Source: Thaumarchaeota archaeon UBA183
Lineage (GTDB): Archaea; Thermoproteota; Nitrososphaeria; Nitrososphaerales; UBA183
Assembly: GCA_002495205.1 (NCBI GenBank)
Contig: DAEE01000056.1
Coordinates: forward strand, 1-12,060
Length of the DNA stretch: 12,060 nt
Reading direction: 5' to 3'
In this document: piece after piece, positions 1-5,542 of the stretch
Layout: every line of letters begins with the position of its first letter
Numbering within the stretch: position 1 is the stretch's first letter
Made by a program: the position numbers and the translations under genes
The notes under the pieces: model-generated
Database searches by the model: none
What the model was told of the DNA's origin: nothing
The model's input: only the letters and a program-made list of their open reading frames with translations

Positions 1-363
1 TACTCTCAGGGGATGAAGCAGAAGATCGCCATCACCGGGGCGTTGATGCATCGCCCCCAGCTCCTGATACTCGACGAGGCCCTGAACGGGCTCGACCCCC
101 GTTCCGCCAAGATAGTGAAGGACCTGATCAGGAGCCTCGCCCAGGAGGGGTACGCCATCCTCTTCAGCACCCACGTCCTTGAGATAGCGGAGGCCATCTG
201 CGACAGGGTAGCGATAATGTACCAAGGGAAGGTCCTCGCAGTGGGGACCGTCCCTGAGCTCAGGACGATGGCTGGGCTCCCCGGCTCCTCCCTAGAGGAG
301 GTGTTCCTGAAGATAACCGGGACCACCGACCTCAGGGACATCGTAGAGGCCCTCAGCCGGTGA
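1..363 (+). CDS. ABC transporter ATP-binding protein, C-terminal part (5' end outside window)
   Basis: This is the 3' end of an ABC-transporter nucleotide-binding subunit that couples ATP hydrolysis to the adjacent permease. The frame is open from base 1, so the gene begins upstream; the ATG at 13 is internal. The visible part opens on the ABC signature (YSQGMKQKIA, a variant of LSGGQ). The Walker B and D-loop follow (LLILDEALNGLDP), with the catalytic Glu after the Asp, then the switch His in ILFSTHV. The Walker A motif must lie upstream. Its TGA stop overlaps the GTG start of the next gene (GTGA, 360-363), so the two are probably translationally coupled and form one transporter. The YSxGM signature and the partner permease fit an ABC-2-type export system. 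The substrate cannot be read from the sequence. Confidence 0.95.
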   Translation, partial: YSQGMKQKIAITGALMHRPQLLILDEALNGLDPRSAKIVKDLIRSLAQEGYAILFSTHVLEIAEAICDRVAIMYQGKVLAVGTVPELRTMAGLPGSSLEEVFLKITGTTDLRDIVEALSR

Positions 364-2018
364 ACCCCGGCAAGGTATACACGATAGCATCAGTACTAGT
401 CAAGTCCCAGCTGAGGTCCGGCAGGTCGGGCTCGCGAGGCTCACTCAGCTCTCGTCTGTTCGGCAACTCCCTGGTGGTCTTCGTGGTAGACATTATCGTC
501 TTCGCCGGGTCGCTGGGGGGAGTCTACCTCATTCTGGGCGCAATAGGGGGCATCCCGGCCGAGTACGTGAGCCTGGTCAATGCGCTCACTCTCCAGATTG
601 TGACCTCCCTGCCGGCCTTCGTCTTCCTCGCCGTTTTCCTCGCTGGTGTTCTGTTTGAGATGAGCGTCTCCTCAAAGTTCGCGTCGAGCGACGTCGTCAA
701 CTGGCTCCCAGTTTCCCAGACCGAATACGTCGCAGCCTCGACGCTCTCGGTCAGCTACATGTACTCGTTCCTCCCCGCGCTTTTCCTGGGGGTGACCTAC
801 CCGTTCGCAGCCAGGGTAGGGCTGCAGTCTCCCTGGGGGGTGGCGGCGGCGCTCTGCGCGGTGTCCCTCTTCGGGGTCGGGGCGCTGGTGGAGGTCATGA
901 GGGCTGCCCTGAACAGGGTCACCTCGCTGGCCTACGGCAAGGCGAGGCGCGGCACCATCGTCATCCGGCTCGCAGTGACCGTGATAGTCATCCTCGCGGT
1001 CGAGGTCGGGTTCAACCCCGTTATCCTTTCCAGCGTGCTCGGAACCTTCACCGGGGTGATAAGCGCCACGTATTTCGTCCCCATCTTCTGGCCGTCGGCG
1101 TCGGTCGGGTACCTCGTCCAGGGGGAGGCGCTCCTGTCGGCAGCTTTCTTCGCGCTTTCGGTCGGATTCGCCGGGGTGGTGCTCCTGGTGGCAGTGAAGG
1201 TGCGGGCGAGATTTTGGTCCCCGGTCCCGGTCACCATCGAAGTGACCGGAGCCACCTATGCGCCCCATGCGGGGGGGTTCCTCAGTTCCCTCGGGCTGTC
1301 GAAGGTCGAGTCTGCGCTGGTGCGGAAAGACCTCAAGGGGTACACCAGGAGGCGGGAGCTGATGCCCTACCTCGCCATTCCGTTCGTCTTCGTCGCCCTC
1401 ATATTCTTCCAGGAGTCATCCGTAGGAGGCACAGGCACCTCGAGCTTGGGGGTCGCGGTGTACCCATTTTGGCTGGTGGGGGGCATCCTAGCTGTCATAA
1501 TGTCCGCGACAAGCATCGGCCAGGAGGGGAAGGCGATTCTGAACGTCTACGCCTCCCCGATACAGCCAGAAGTTTTCCTGAAGGCGAAGCTGCTCGTTTC
1601 TCTGATATTCGGGGTGGCGACAATCGTGGCCATGGCAGTCATTGCTTCGGTCCTGGCGTCGGCGACCCTGGAGGGGTTCATGGTGTCCGTCATCGTCGCG
1701 GTCGTCATCGCCCTGGAATGCACCCTCATCGGCGTCGCAGTCGCAGCGCGGTACCCTGACCTCCAGGACAGGCCCAGGCCAAGGTTCGTCCGGCCCTTCG
1801 GCATGCTGCTGGCAATGGTGCTTGGGGTTGCTTCGGCCTTCCTCACGGCTGGGCCGCTCGTGATCTGGTCGTTTTTCGGGGGGTACTTCGAGGGGCTGGG
1901 AATCTCCTTAGGGGTAGCCGTGGTGATAGGCCTTGTCTTCGGCGGACTCGTCAGCTATGGCTCCTACCGCTGGGCACTCTCCGAGACGTCCAGGCTAATG
2001 AGAGAAATGACGATCTAG
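360..2018 (+). CDS. ABC-2-type transporter permease, 12 predicted membrane segments
   Basis: A 552-residue integral membrane protein, the probable partner of the preceding ATPase. Hydrophobic segments lie near residues 36-62, 74-100, 128-150, 158-178, 201-228, 258-280, 335-350, 368-385, 410-433, 438-462, 480-503 and 515-533. This is two blocks of six separated by a polar stretch (about 281-334). The stretch before the second block (ALVRKDLKGYTRRREL) and the later TSIGQEGKAILNVYASPI region resemble cytoplasmic loops of ABC-2-type export permeases. The start is GTG at 360, overlapping the upstream TGA by 4 bp; no better start precedes it. The protein is longer than a typical single six-helix ABC-2 permease and looks like a fused pair. 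Role: export of an unknown substrate across the cytoplasmic membrane. The transporter assignment is strong; the exact subfamily is inference. Confidence 0.85.
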   Translation: MNPGKVYTIASVLVKSQLRSGRSGSRGSLSSRLFGNSLVVFVVDIIVFAGSLGGVYLILGAIGGIPAEYVSLVNALTLQIVTSLPAFVFLAVFLAGVLFEMSVSSKFASSDVVNWLPVSQTEYVAASTLSVSYMYSFLPALFLGVTYPFAARVGLQSPWGVAAALCAVSLFGVGALVEVMRAALNRVTSLAYGKARRGTIVIRLAVTVIVILAVEVGFNPVILSSVLGTFTGVISATYFVPIFWPSASVGYLVQGEALLSAAFFALSVGFAGVVLLVAVKVRARFWSPVPVTIEVTGATYAPHAGGFLSSLGLSKVESALVRKDLKGYTRRRELMPYLAIPFVFVALIFFQESSVGGTGTSSLGVAVYPFWLVGGILAVIMSATSIGQEGKAILNVYASPIQPEVFLKAKLLVSLIFGVATIVAMAVIASVLASATLEGFMVSVIVAVVIALECTLIGVAVAARYPDLQDRPRPRFVRPFGMLLAMVLGVASAFLTAGPLVIWSFFGGYFEGLGISLGVAVVIGLVFGGLVSYGSYRWALSETSRLMREMTI

Positions 2019-2281
2019 TCCGAAGCTCCCGGGATGCGCTATAGTCGTGATCGCCGGGACTCTGACCGGTGGAGGGCGAGGCGCACTTATCTCTTAAGGT
2101 ATGGTGCACCGCTGGGTATGGTGCGTCTGGGGTGGGCGGGCACGAAACCCCTCCTCAGGCGTCCGCCTCGATGAAAAGGCTCCTCTCAACTCTATGCACA
2201 TGGTGTCGAACAAAGCAGCGTACGTTCCGCTTGAATAGGTTCGTATCAGGGCAGGCGAGGGCGATTAGGGCCGGAACAGCC

Positions 2282-2339
2282 TCTGTTCTTCAAATGGAGT
2301 CCCCCTCGTGCTTGGATTACCCCGGCCGGGATTCGAGCC
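2282..2339 (-). repeat. Degenerate direct copy of the tRNA-Glu 3' end and its downstream flank (candidate att remnant)
   Basis: Aligned without gaps to 4603-4660 at a constant offset of 2321, 47 of 58 positions match by hand count. Exact blocks are CAAATGGAGTCC (2291-2302), GTGCTTGGATT with one more base before it (2308-2318) and CCCCGGCCGGGATTCGA (2320-2336). On the minus strand this equals the T-loop and 3' T-stem, the acceptor 3' strand and the discriminator base of tRNA-Glu, plus about 36 bp beyond the tRNA end. Matching stops inside the T-arm: the 5' T-stem strand no longer pairs with the 3' strand, and no D-arm, anticodon arm or 5' acceptor strand follows. It is therefore a fragment, not a second tRNA. 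Orientation is the same as the intact gene, as expected for an attachment-site duplication. Confidence 0.75.
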
Positions 2340-2538
2340 TGCATATGCGGGCTTGAGCGCCTTTGAGACCGAGATACTGGTCTGACACAGGCGCCATGCC
2401 GGCGAAGATTTGGGCATGATTAGCCATGCCACCAACGTTCAAAATGGCACAGCCGACTCGAGGTTCCTGGAGTATCACCAAGCGACATACACGTGCTGAC
2501 AGACCACGTCGTTTCCCAGGGCTGAGAAATGTGATTGT

Positions 2539-2548
2539 CCTTAATATC
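2539..2548 (+). promoter_or_regulatory. Possible TATA box for the 2577 membrane-protein gene
   Basis: CCTTAATATC resembles an archaeal TATA element. Its centre lies about 33 bp before the ATG at 2577, which predicts a transcript start near 2570 and an almost leaderless message. This spacing is one reason to prefer the ATG at 2577 over the upstream TTG at 2535. Judged by eye only. Confidence 0.4.
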
Positions 2549-2576
2549 ACTCCATCCTCCATTGAGCCTCAGAAGA

Positions 2577-3218
2577 ATGAGCTGGCTCGCAGGTATCCAG
2601 GAAGCGGGCGTGGGCCTCTCCTTTGTAGTCTTCCCAATCCTGTTCGTCATCGGCTTTGCTGTCCATCCCAATTTGCTTCGGCCGCGCCTCATCAAGAACG
2701 TGGATGATCTAGTGGCAAGGGTTCGCCATAATTCTCGGCTGCAGATAGGGCACGTACTGGTACTGGCGAGCACACCACTGCTCATTGTTGTAGCCGTTCA
2801 GTGTATGACACTATCGGCGAACGGACCGCTTTCATGGCTTGGACTTGTTGGGGAAGCGAGTGCCGTTTGCGGTACGGTCATCCTGGCAGCCGACAAGGGC
2901 GCGCTGGCATTGGTCATCAGCGCCTTTGACACGCTGCCGGACGACAAGTTTGGCCAACTCAAGCCCGGGCTGGAAGCGATTCAAGCCAAGGCTGGCTGGC
3001 TGGGGATGCTGCGAGCTCTGGCGCTTTTGCCAATCGGGTTCGCTCTCCTGGCCATCGCAATGTTGAGCGCCGGGTCTATTCCTCTATGGCAAGCATTCGC
3101 TATGCTCGCTGGGACTCTGTTGCTTGCCGCACCAGATGGCTACGAGATTATCAGCCTGATCGCGTCGATTCTGCTGGCCACTGCGCTGATTCCGCTGGGA
3201 CTCCAGTTTCTCCTGTAG
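2577..3218 (+). CDS. Hypothetical multi-spanning membrane protein
   Basis: A 213-residue hydrophobic protein that I do not recognise with confidence. Hydrophobic segments lie near residues 10-29, 56-77, 86-104, 145-164, 170-185 and 190-212, so five or six membrane spans. A polar stretch (about 31-55, with RPRLIKNVDDLVARVRHNSR) follows the first span, and a second acidic/amphipathic stretch (about 118-140, LPDDKFGQLKPGLEAIQ) sits mid-protein. The ATG at 2577 is preferred to the TTG at 2535: the extra 14 residues are not hydrophobic, and the TATA-like box fits 2577. Its layout loosely resembles the DUF4386-type protein encoded next (N-terminal span, a polar stretch leading into RLQIGHV, then further hydrophobic segments), so remote homology is possible but unproven. 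It lies in the tRNA-bounded block. Function unknown. Confidence 0.7.
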   Translation: MSWLAGIQEAGVGLSFVVFPILFVIGFAVHPNLLRPRLIKNVDDLVARVRHNSRLQIGHVLVLASTPLLIVVAVQCMTLSANGPLSWLGLVGEASAVCGTVILAADKGALALVISAFDTLPDDKFGQLKPGLEAIQAKAGWLGMLRALALLPIGFALLAIAMLSAGSIPLWQAFAMLAGTLLLAAPDGYEIISLIASILLATALIPLGLQFLL

Positions 3219-3297
3219 GCGAGCACCCAGCAGACAAGAACCACGACGCAATGGTGCGCGATTGCCAAGCTTGAGAAAGGCCTGTTCGCCTTATGTA

Positions 3298-4044
3298 ATG
3301 CAGAGAGGCTTTTGCGCGGCGATGGCAAGCATGCTGCGAGGCTTCTCAGGCCAATCACCACGTGAGACCGCAAGGATGGCTGGACTCTTCTATCTGATTT
3401 TCATACTGACGTTTGCCCTCGCCTCGTACGTTCGCTCACAAATCATCGTCTACGGAGATGCGGTGACCACGGCCAGCAACATCGTAGCTTCCCAGAACCT
3501 GTTCCGCCTAGGTTTCATGAGCGAGTTGGTTTCTGCCTTGTTTTTCCTATTGGCTGCCTGGGCGCTGTACATGCTATTGAGACCCGTTAACAAGAACCTT
3601 GCCTTGCTCTTTCTTCTGCTGAACTTGACCGGCGTCGTCATAGAGAGTTTCAACATGCTCAATCTACTTGCCCCTTTGACAATCCTGAACGGCTCTGATT
3701 ACCTCAATGTGTTCCAGGCAGGCCAACGGCAGGCCCTCGCAATGTCATCGCTCTACGCTTACTCGAATGGGATTATGGTCGCCCAGTTGTTCTTCGGAAC
3801 ATGGTTGCTTCCGCTTGGTTACCTACTCTACAAGTCGCGCCTTGTTCCTCGACTTCTCGGGGCGCTGATAATCCTTGATTTCTTTGGCGTTCTGATCTGG
3901 TTCTTCCAGTACTTCCTTCTGCCCAACTATGGAGTTCTGTCTTACCCAGGCCTCGTGGTGAGTTTCATTGCAGAGCTTTCCCTCAGCTTGTGGCTCTTGA
4001 TCATGGGGGTGAAGGAGCAGGGACCGCTTTCACCATCTGGCTGA
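3298..4044 (+). CDS. DUF4386 domain-containing membrane protein
   Basis: A 248-residue membrane protein from the start used here. From residue 25 it carries the pattern I associate with the DUF4386 family: ARMAGLFYLIFIL, then LFRLGFMSELVSALFFLLAAWALYMLLRPVNKNLALL, later GTWLLPLGYLLYKSRLVPRLLG, FFLLPNYG and a last span ending LWLLIMGVK. About seven hydrophobic segments are visible (near 28-45, 71-92, 100-118, 121-131, 157-178, 184-206 and 218-236). The family is widespread in bacteria and archaea and has no established function. The start is uncertain: ATG at 3298 is used, ATG at 3322 or 3331 would also leave the domain intact, and the frame extends to a TTG at 3262. No clear ribosome site decides it. 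The next gene starts 12 bp after its stop, so the two are probably co-transcribed. Base composition is lower in GC than the flanking housekeeping genes. Confidence 0.85.
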   Translation: MQRGFCAAMASMLRGFSGQSPRETARMAGLFYLIFILTFALASYVRSQIIVYGDAVTTASNIVASQNLFRLGFMSELVSALFFLLAAWALYMLLRPVNKNLALLFLLLNLTGVVIESFNMLNLLAPLTILNGSDYLNVFQAGQRQALAMSSLYAYSNGIMVAQLFFGTWLLPLGYLLYKSRLVPRLLGALIILDFFGVLIWFFQYFLLPNYGVLSYPGLVVSFIAELSLSLWLLIMGVKEQGPLSPSG

Positions 4045-4056
4045 GGGAGAAATGGA

Positions 4057-4512
4057 ATGAGCGCCATCAGACAAGCTGGGAGGGGCAACGCTTTCGATGT
4101 GCTGAAACTGGCCATTGCAGGAGGATTAGCCTTCTGGGTGGCCAACTTCGCCATTTCCCGGACTGCAATCGCTGCCGAGTATAGGGATGCTCTTTCAATC
4201 TCCTATCTTCCAATGCTCGTTGAATCGTTGATTGGGGGTTTGATTATCGGATTCTGCGTTGGCTTCGTCCTGCTCCGTTTCTTTGACAAGATTCCTACAA
4301 GGAATCCGATTCTGAAATCAGCCATACTAAGCATGGTCGCCTTAGTCTTCTTTACAGTGGCTTTCGAAGCCCCCGGGACATTTCTCGTCACGATGAATGA
4401 TGCAACGCGTTACTTCCTCATCGGCACAATGTTCAACTTTGTCAGGATTCTCGCGCTCGGACTTGTGATTGGCTATCTATATGGTAGGACCAACAAAGCC
4501 ATGGGTCCATAA
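4057..4512 (+). CDS. Small four-helix membrane protein of unknown function
   Basis: A 151-residue protein with four clear hydrophobic segments, near residues 14-34, 50-74, 86-106 and 119-143, with short ends and loops. No family recognised. Residues that stand out are a Glu and Gly-rich second span (LVESLIGGLIIGFCVGFVLLRFF) and a basic loop after it. The ATG at 4057 is well supported: GAGGGAGA at 4043-4050 provides a purine-rich ribosome site at normal spacing. It lies 12 bp after the DUF4386 gene and is probably in its operon, which suggests, without proving, a shared membrane role. It is the AT-richest gene of the window: positions 4201-4320 inside it are 44% G/C by hand count, far below the flanking genes. 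That fits acquisition from elsewhere. Confidence 0.75.
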   Translation: MSAIRQAGRGNAFDVLKLAIAGGLAFWVANFAISRTAIAAEYRDALSISYLPMLVESLIGGLIIGFCVGFVLLRFFDKIPTRNPILKSAILSMVALVFFTVAFEAPGTFLVTMNDATRYFLIGTMFNFVRILALGLVIGYLYGRTNKAMGP

Positions 4513-4638
4513 CAGAGCATCCCTGGCGTCCAGCGGCAAGACATTCCCGAAAAGAATAATCCCATATCAGGCTGAGTGAGACTGATTAAGGTTGGAATGG
4601 ATTCTGTCTGCCAAATGGAGTCCGATATGTGCTTGGAT

Positions 4639-4730
4639 TGCCCCGGCCGGGATTCGAACCCGGGTCGCCGACTCGAAAGGCCGGCATACTCTCGGTACCT
4701 GATGGTTTGACCGGGCTATACTACCGGGGC
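4639..4730 (-). tRNA. tRNA-Glu (anticodon UUC), with a 17-nt intron in the D-arm
   Basis: Read on the minus strand, the gene starts at 4730 and ends with discriminator A at 4639; no CCA is encoded. The acceptor stem GCCCCGG pairs fully with CCGGGGC. The T-arm is CCGGG-TTCGAAT-CCCGG. The anticodon arm is CCGGC-CTTTCGA-GTCGG with one G-U pair, and the anticodon TTC is at 4675-4677. The gene is 92 nt, 17 more than expected, and the excess lies in the D-arm. Removing 4691-4707 gives a normal 75-nt tRNA whose D-stem (GTAT with GTAT) has two G-U pairs. Archaeal tRNA-Glu shares the CCTTTC anticodon region and discriminator A. A weak TATA-like CTAATT (minus strand, 4755-4760) lies about 27 bp upstream. 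The gene's 3' end is copied at 2282-2339. Confidence 0.93.
4691..4707 (-). other. Candidate 17-nt tRNA intron in the D-loop with a bulge-helix-bulge-like fold
   Basis: Minus-strand sequence AACCATCAGGTACCGAG. In the precursor, CGGU of the first exon pairs with ACCG near the intron end (4 bp). CAA then bulges on one strand and AGA on the other, and ACC pairs with GGU inside the intron around an AUCA loop. Cutting both three-base bulges after their second base (CA^A and AG^A), as archaeal tRNA splicing endonuclease does, releases exactly 17 nt and restores the D-loop. The outer helix is weak: the D-stem pairs next to AGA, but four bases (AGCC) remain unpaired on the other strand, so this is a relaxed motif. 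The position is non-canonical, since most archaeal tRNA introns sit at 37/38. Splicing is inferred, not shown. Confidence 0.7.
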
Positions 4731-4770
4731 TGGCTCGGGGCCAATGAAGTCTGCAATTAGAGCTTTCTCG

Positions 4771-5496
4771 CTACGGAGGGGTGAAGAAACACCATTCGCC
4801 CAGTTCTTCAAGAAGGGCGCGCCAGTCGAGCTCTCTGAATGGGCGTAGACCTTCAAGGACAATCGTCCCTTCTCTGCTAAGGTAGGAGTTCCTCGGGTGT
4901 CGCGCTTCCACTTGTCTAAGCGCGGAAGCTGCCTCGTCGGGCTCGAGCATCGAATCGAAGTACCTCCTTCTGCCGTAGATGTGCGGCATCGCGCCATCTA
5001 CAAAGAAGTCCGTCAGAATCTCACATCTCCCGGTTGCCCTTTCAAGAACGAAGGAAGCGACGGCGTGTTCGTCGGGCGCCAAGCCACATCCGTCTGTCGC
5101 ACGTAGCTTCGTCCACAGAGACGATCTCTCGAGCCGGGGAAACAAGTGGGCCACGCTAGCCCTCCCAGACTTCGAAACCCCGAGGTAGGCTCTCTTGAGG
5201 CTGGTCAGGGGGACTTTCTCCCTGGGAGAGGCAAGGAGGTCAGGAACGGCGGGGAGAACAGAGTCTGAGGGGTCGAGAAACGACCAACAGAGGCCTGACT
5301 TCGCGATGTAGATGGCTCCCTGCCTGGACCTGGCGGTTAGTACGGCCCCTCTCTCGACCGAGAACCCTGACTTCGCAAGCCTCTTCTCGAGGATCCCGAC
5401 CTGGAGCCTGTTCAGCTTCGGGAGGAGAAGATAGTGCTTCCCTCCGAGCTTCAGCTGGTGGACCTTGAAACGGAGCAAGCATTCATGCTTAGGCAT
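4771..5496 (-). CDS. Hypothetical soluble protein
   Basis: A 241-residue protein from the ATG at 5496; the frame extends five codons upstream to a TTG at 5511. I do not recognise a family. It has no membrane segment or signal peptide. The N-terminal part is basic (about residues 1-60, with KLGGKHYLLLPKLNRL and KRLAKSGFSVERG). A middle part has short hydrophobic stretches (AIYIAKSGLCWSFLDPSD). The C-terminal half is charged (GRRRYFDSMLEPDEAASALRQ) and ends EWCFFTPP. Five cysteines are scattered and form no CxxC motif. A TATA-like run lies only a few bases upstream of this ATG, too close for its own promoter, so the start or promoter assignment is open. GC content is like the flanking host genes. 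The tRNA-Glu gene follows 40 bp downstream on the same strand. Function unknown. Confidence 0.7.
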   Translation of the reverse strand: MPKHECLLRFKVHQLKLGGKHYLLLPKLNRLQVGILEKRLAKSGFSVERGAVLTARSRQGAIYIAKSGLCWSFLDPSDSVLPAVPDLLASPREKVPLTSLKRAYLGVSKSGRASVAHLFPRLERSSLWTKLRATDGCGLAPDEHAVASFVLERATGRCEILTDFFVDGAMPHIYGRRRYFDSMLEPDEAASALRQVEARHPRNSYLSREGTIVLEGLRPFRELDWRALLEELGEWCFFTPP

Positions 5497-5497
5497 A

Positions 5498-5510
5498 CAT
5501 AATATATACA
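5498..5510 (+). promoter_or_regulatory. TATA box for the polyprenyl synthase gene
   Basis: CATAATATATACA is a strong archaeal-type TATA element, centred near 5505. It would place transcription start near 5531, giving a leader of about 12 nt before the ATG at 5543. The element is nearly symmetrical and also sits at the start of the divergent gene at 5496, so the two genes may influence each other. Confidence 0.6.
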
Positions 5511-5542
5511 AACCTAACCTGTTGAGGCTCGAGAGTTAGGAG

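Larger units (their letters stand above)
2019..2576. other. 558-bp stretch without a convincing gene; contains a tRNA 3'-end copy
   Basis: No open frame here looks coding. The 95-codon plus-strand frame 2069-2356 has no recognisable domain and runs through the tRNA-derived repeat. Visible structure: a 10-bp direct repeat GGTATGGTGC at 2098-2107 and 2115-2124; the tRNA-Glu-like fragment at 2282-2339; and an imperfect two-part hairpin at 2357-2394, in which GCGCC pairs with GGCGC and, inside it, AGACC (2366-2370) pairs with GGTCT (2379-2383). The octamer GCCATGCC occurs at 2393-2400 and 2423-2430. The permease gene ends just before the stretch, so a transcription end is expected here, but I see no clear T-run terminator. 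I did not recognise an SRP RNA or RNase P RNA. Confidence 0.6.
2282..4660. mobile_element. Candidate tRNA-Glu-bounded genomic island carrying membrane-protein genes
   Basis: Seen: about 2.3 kb lies between two direct copies of a tRNA-Glu 3' end, one part of the intact gene (to 4660) and one a fragment (2282-2339). The block holds three membrane-protein genes and no housekeeping gene. The last two are less GC-rich than the flanks: 53 of 120 bases are G/C at 4201-4320, against 36 of 60 at 8281-8340 and 44 of 60 at 10321-10380. Known: archaeal integrative elements often insert at tRNA 3' ends, keeping one intact tRNA and leaving a 3' fragment at the far end. Inferred: an old or reduced island. 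Against it: no integrase, replication or transfer gene is present, the repeats have diverged (about 81%), and the first gene (2577-3218) is partly as GC-rich as the host. A duplicated tRNA locus that decayed is an alternative. Confidence 0.42.

Noticed and set aside
2019..2281. SRP RNA, RNase P RNA or another known structured RNA in the long gap
   Set aside because: I searched by eye for their conserved motifs and found none.
2069..2356. 95-codon plus-strand open frame after the permease gene
   Set aside because: No domain or plausible composition, no clear ribosome site, and it runs through the tRNA-derived repeat.
2319..2400. A second tRNA gene at the left repeat
   Set aside because: The T-stem no longer pairs, the only hairpin in anticodon-arm range has an 8-base loop at the wrong distance, and no 5' acceptor strand complementary to the 3' strand is present.
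4691..4707. Reading the tRNA-Glu gene as a pseudogene broken by an insertion
   Set aside because: Acceptor, anticodon and T arms all pair, and removing the exact excess through a bulge-helix-bulge-like cut restores the D-arm; an intron explains it better, though splicing is unproven.
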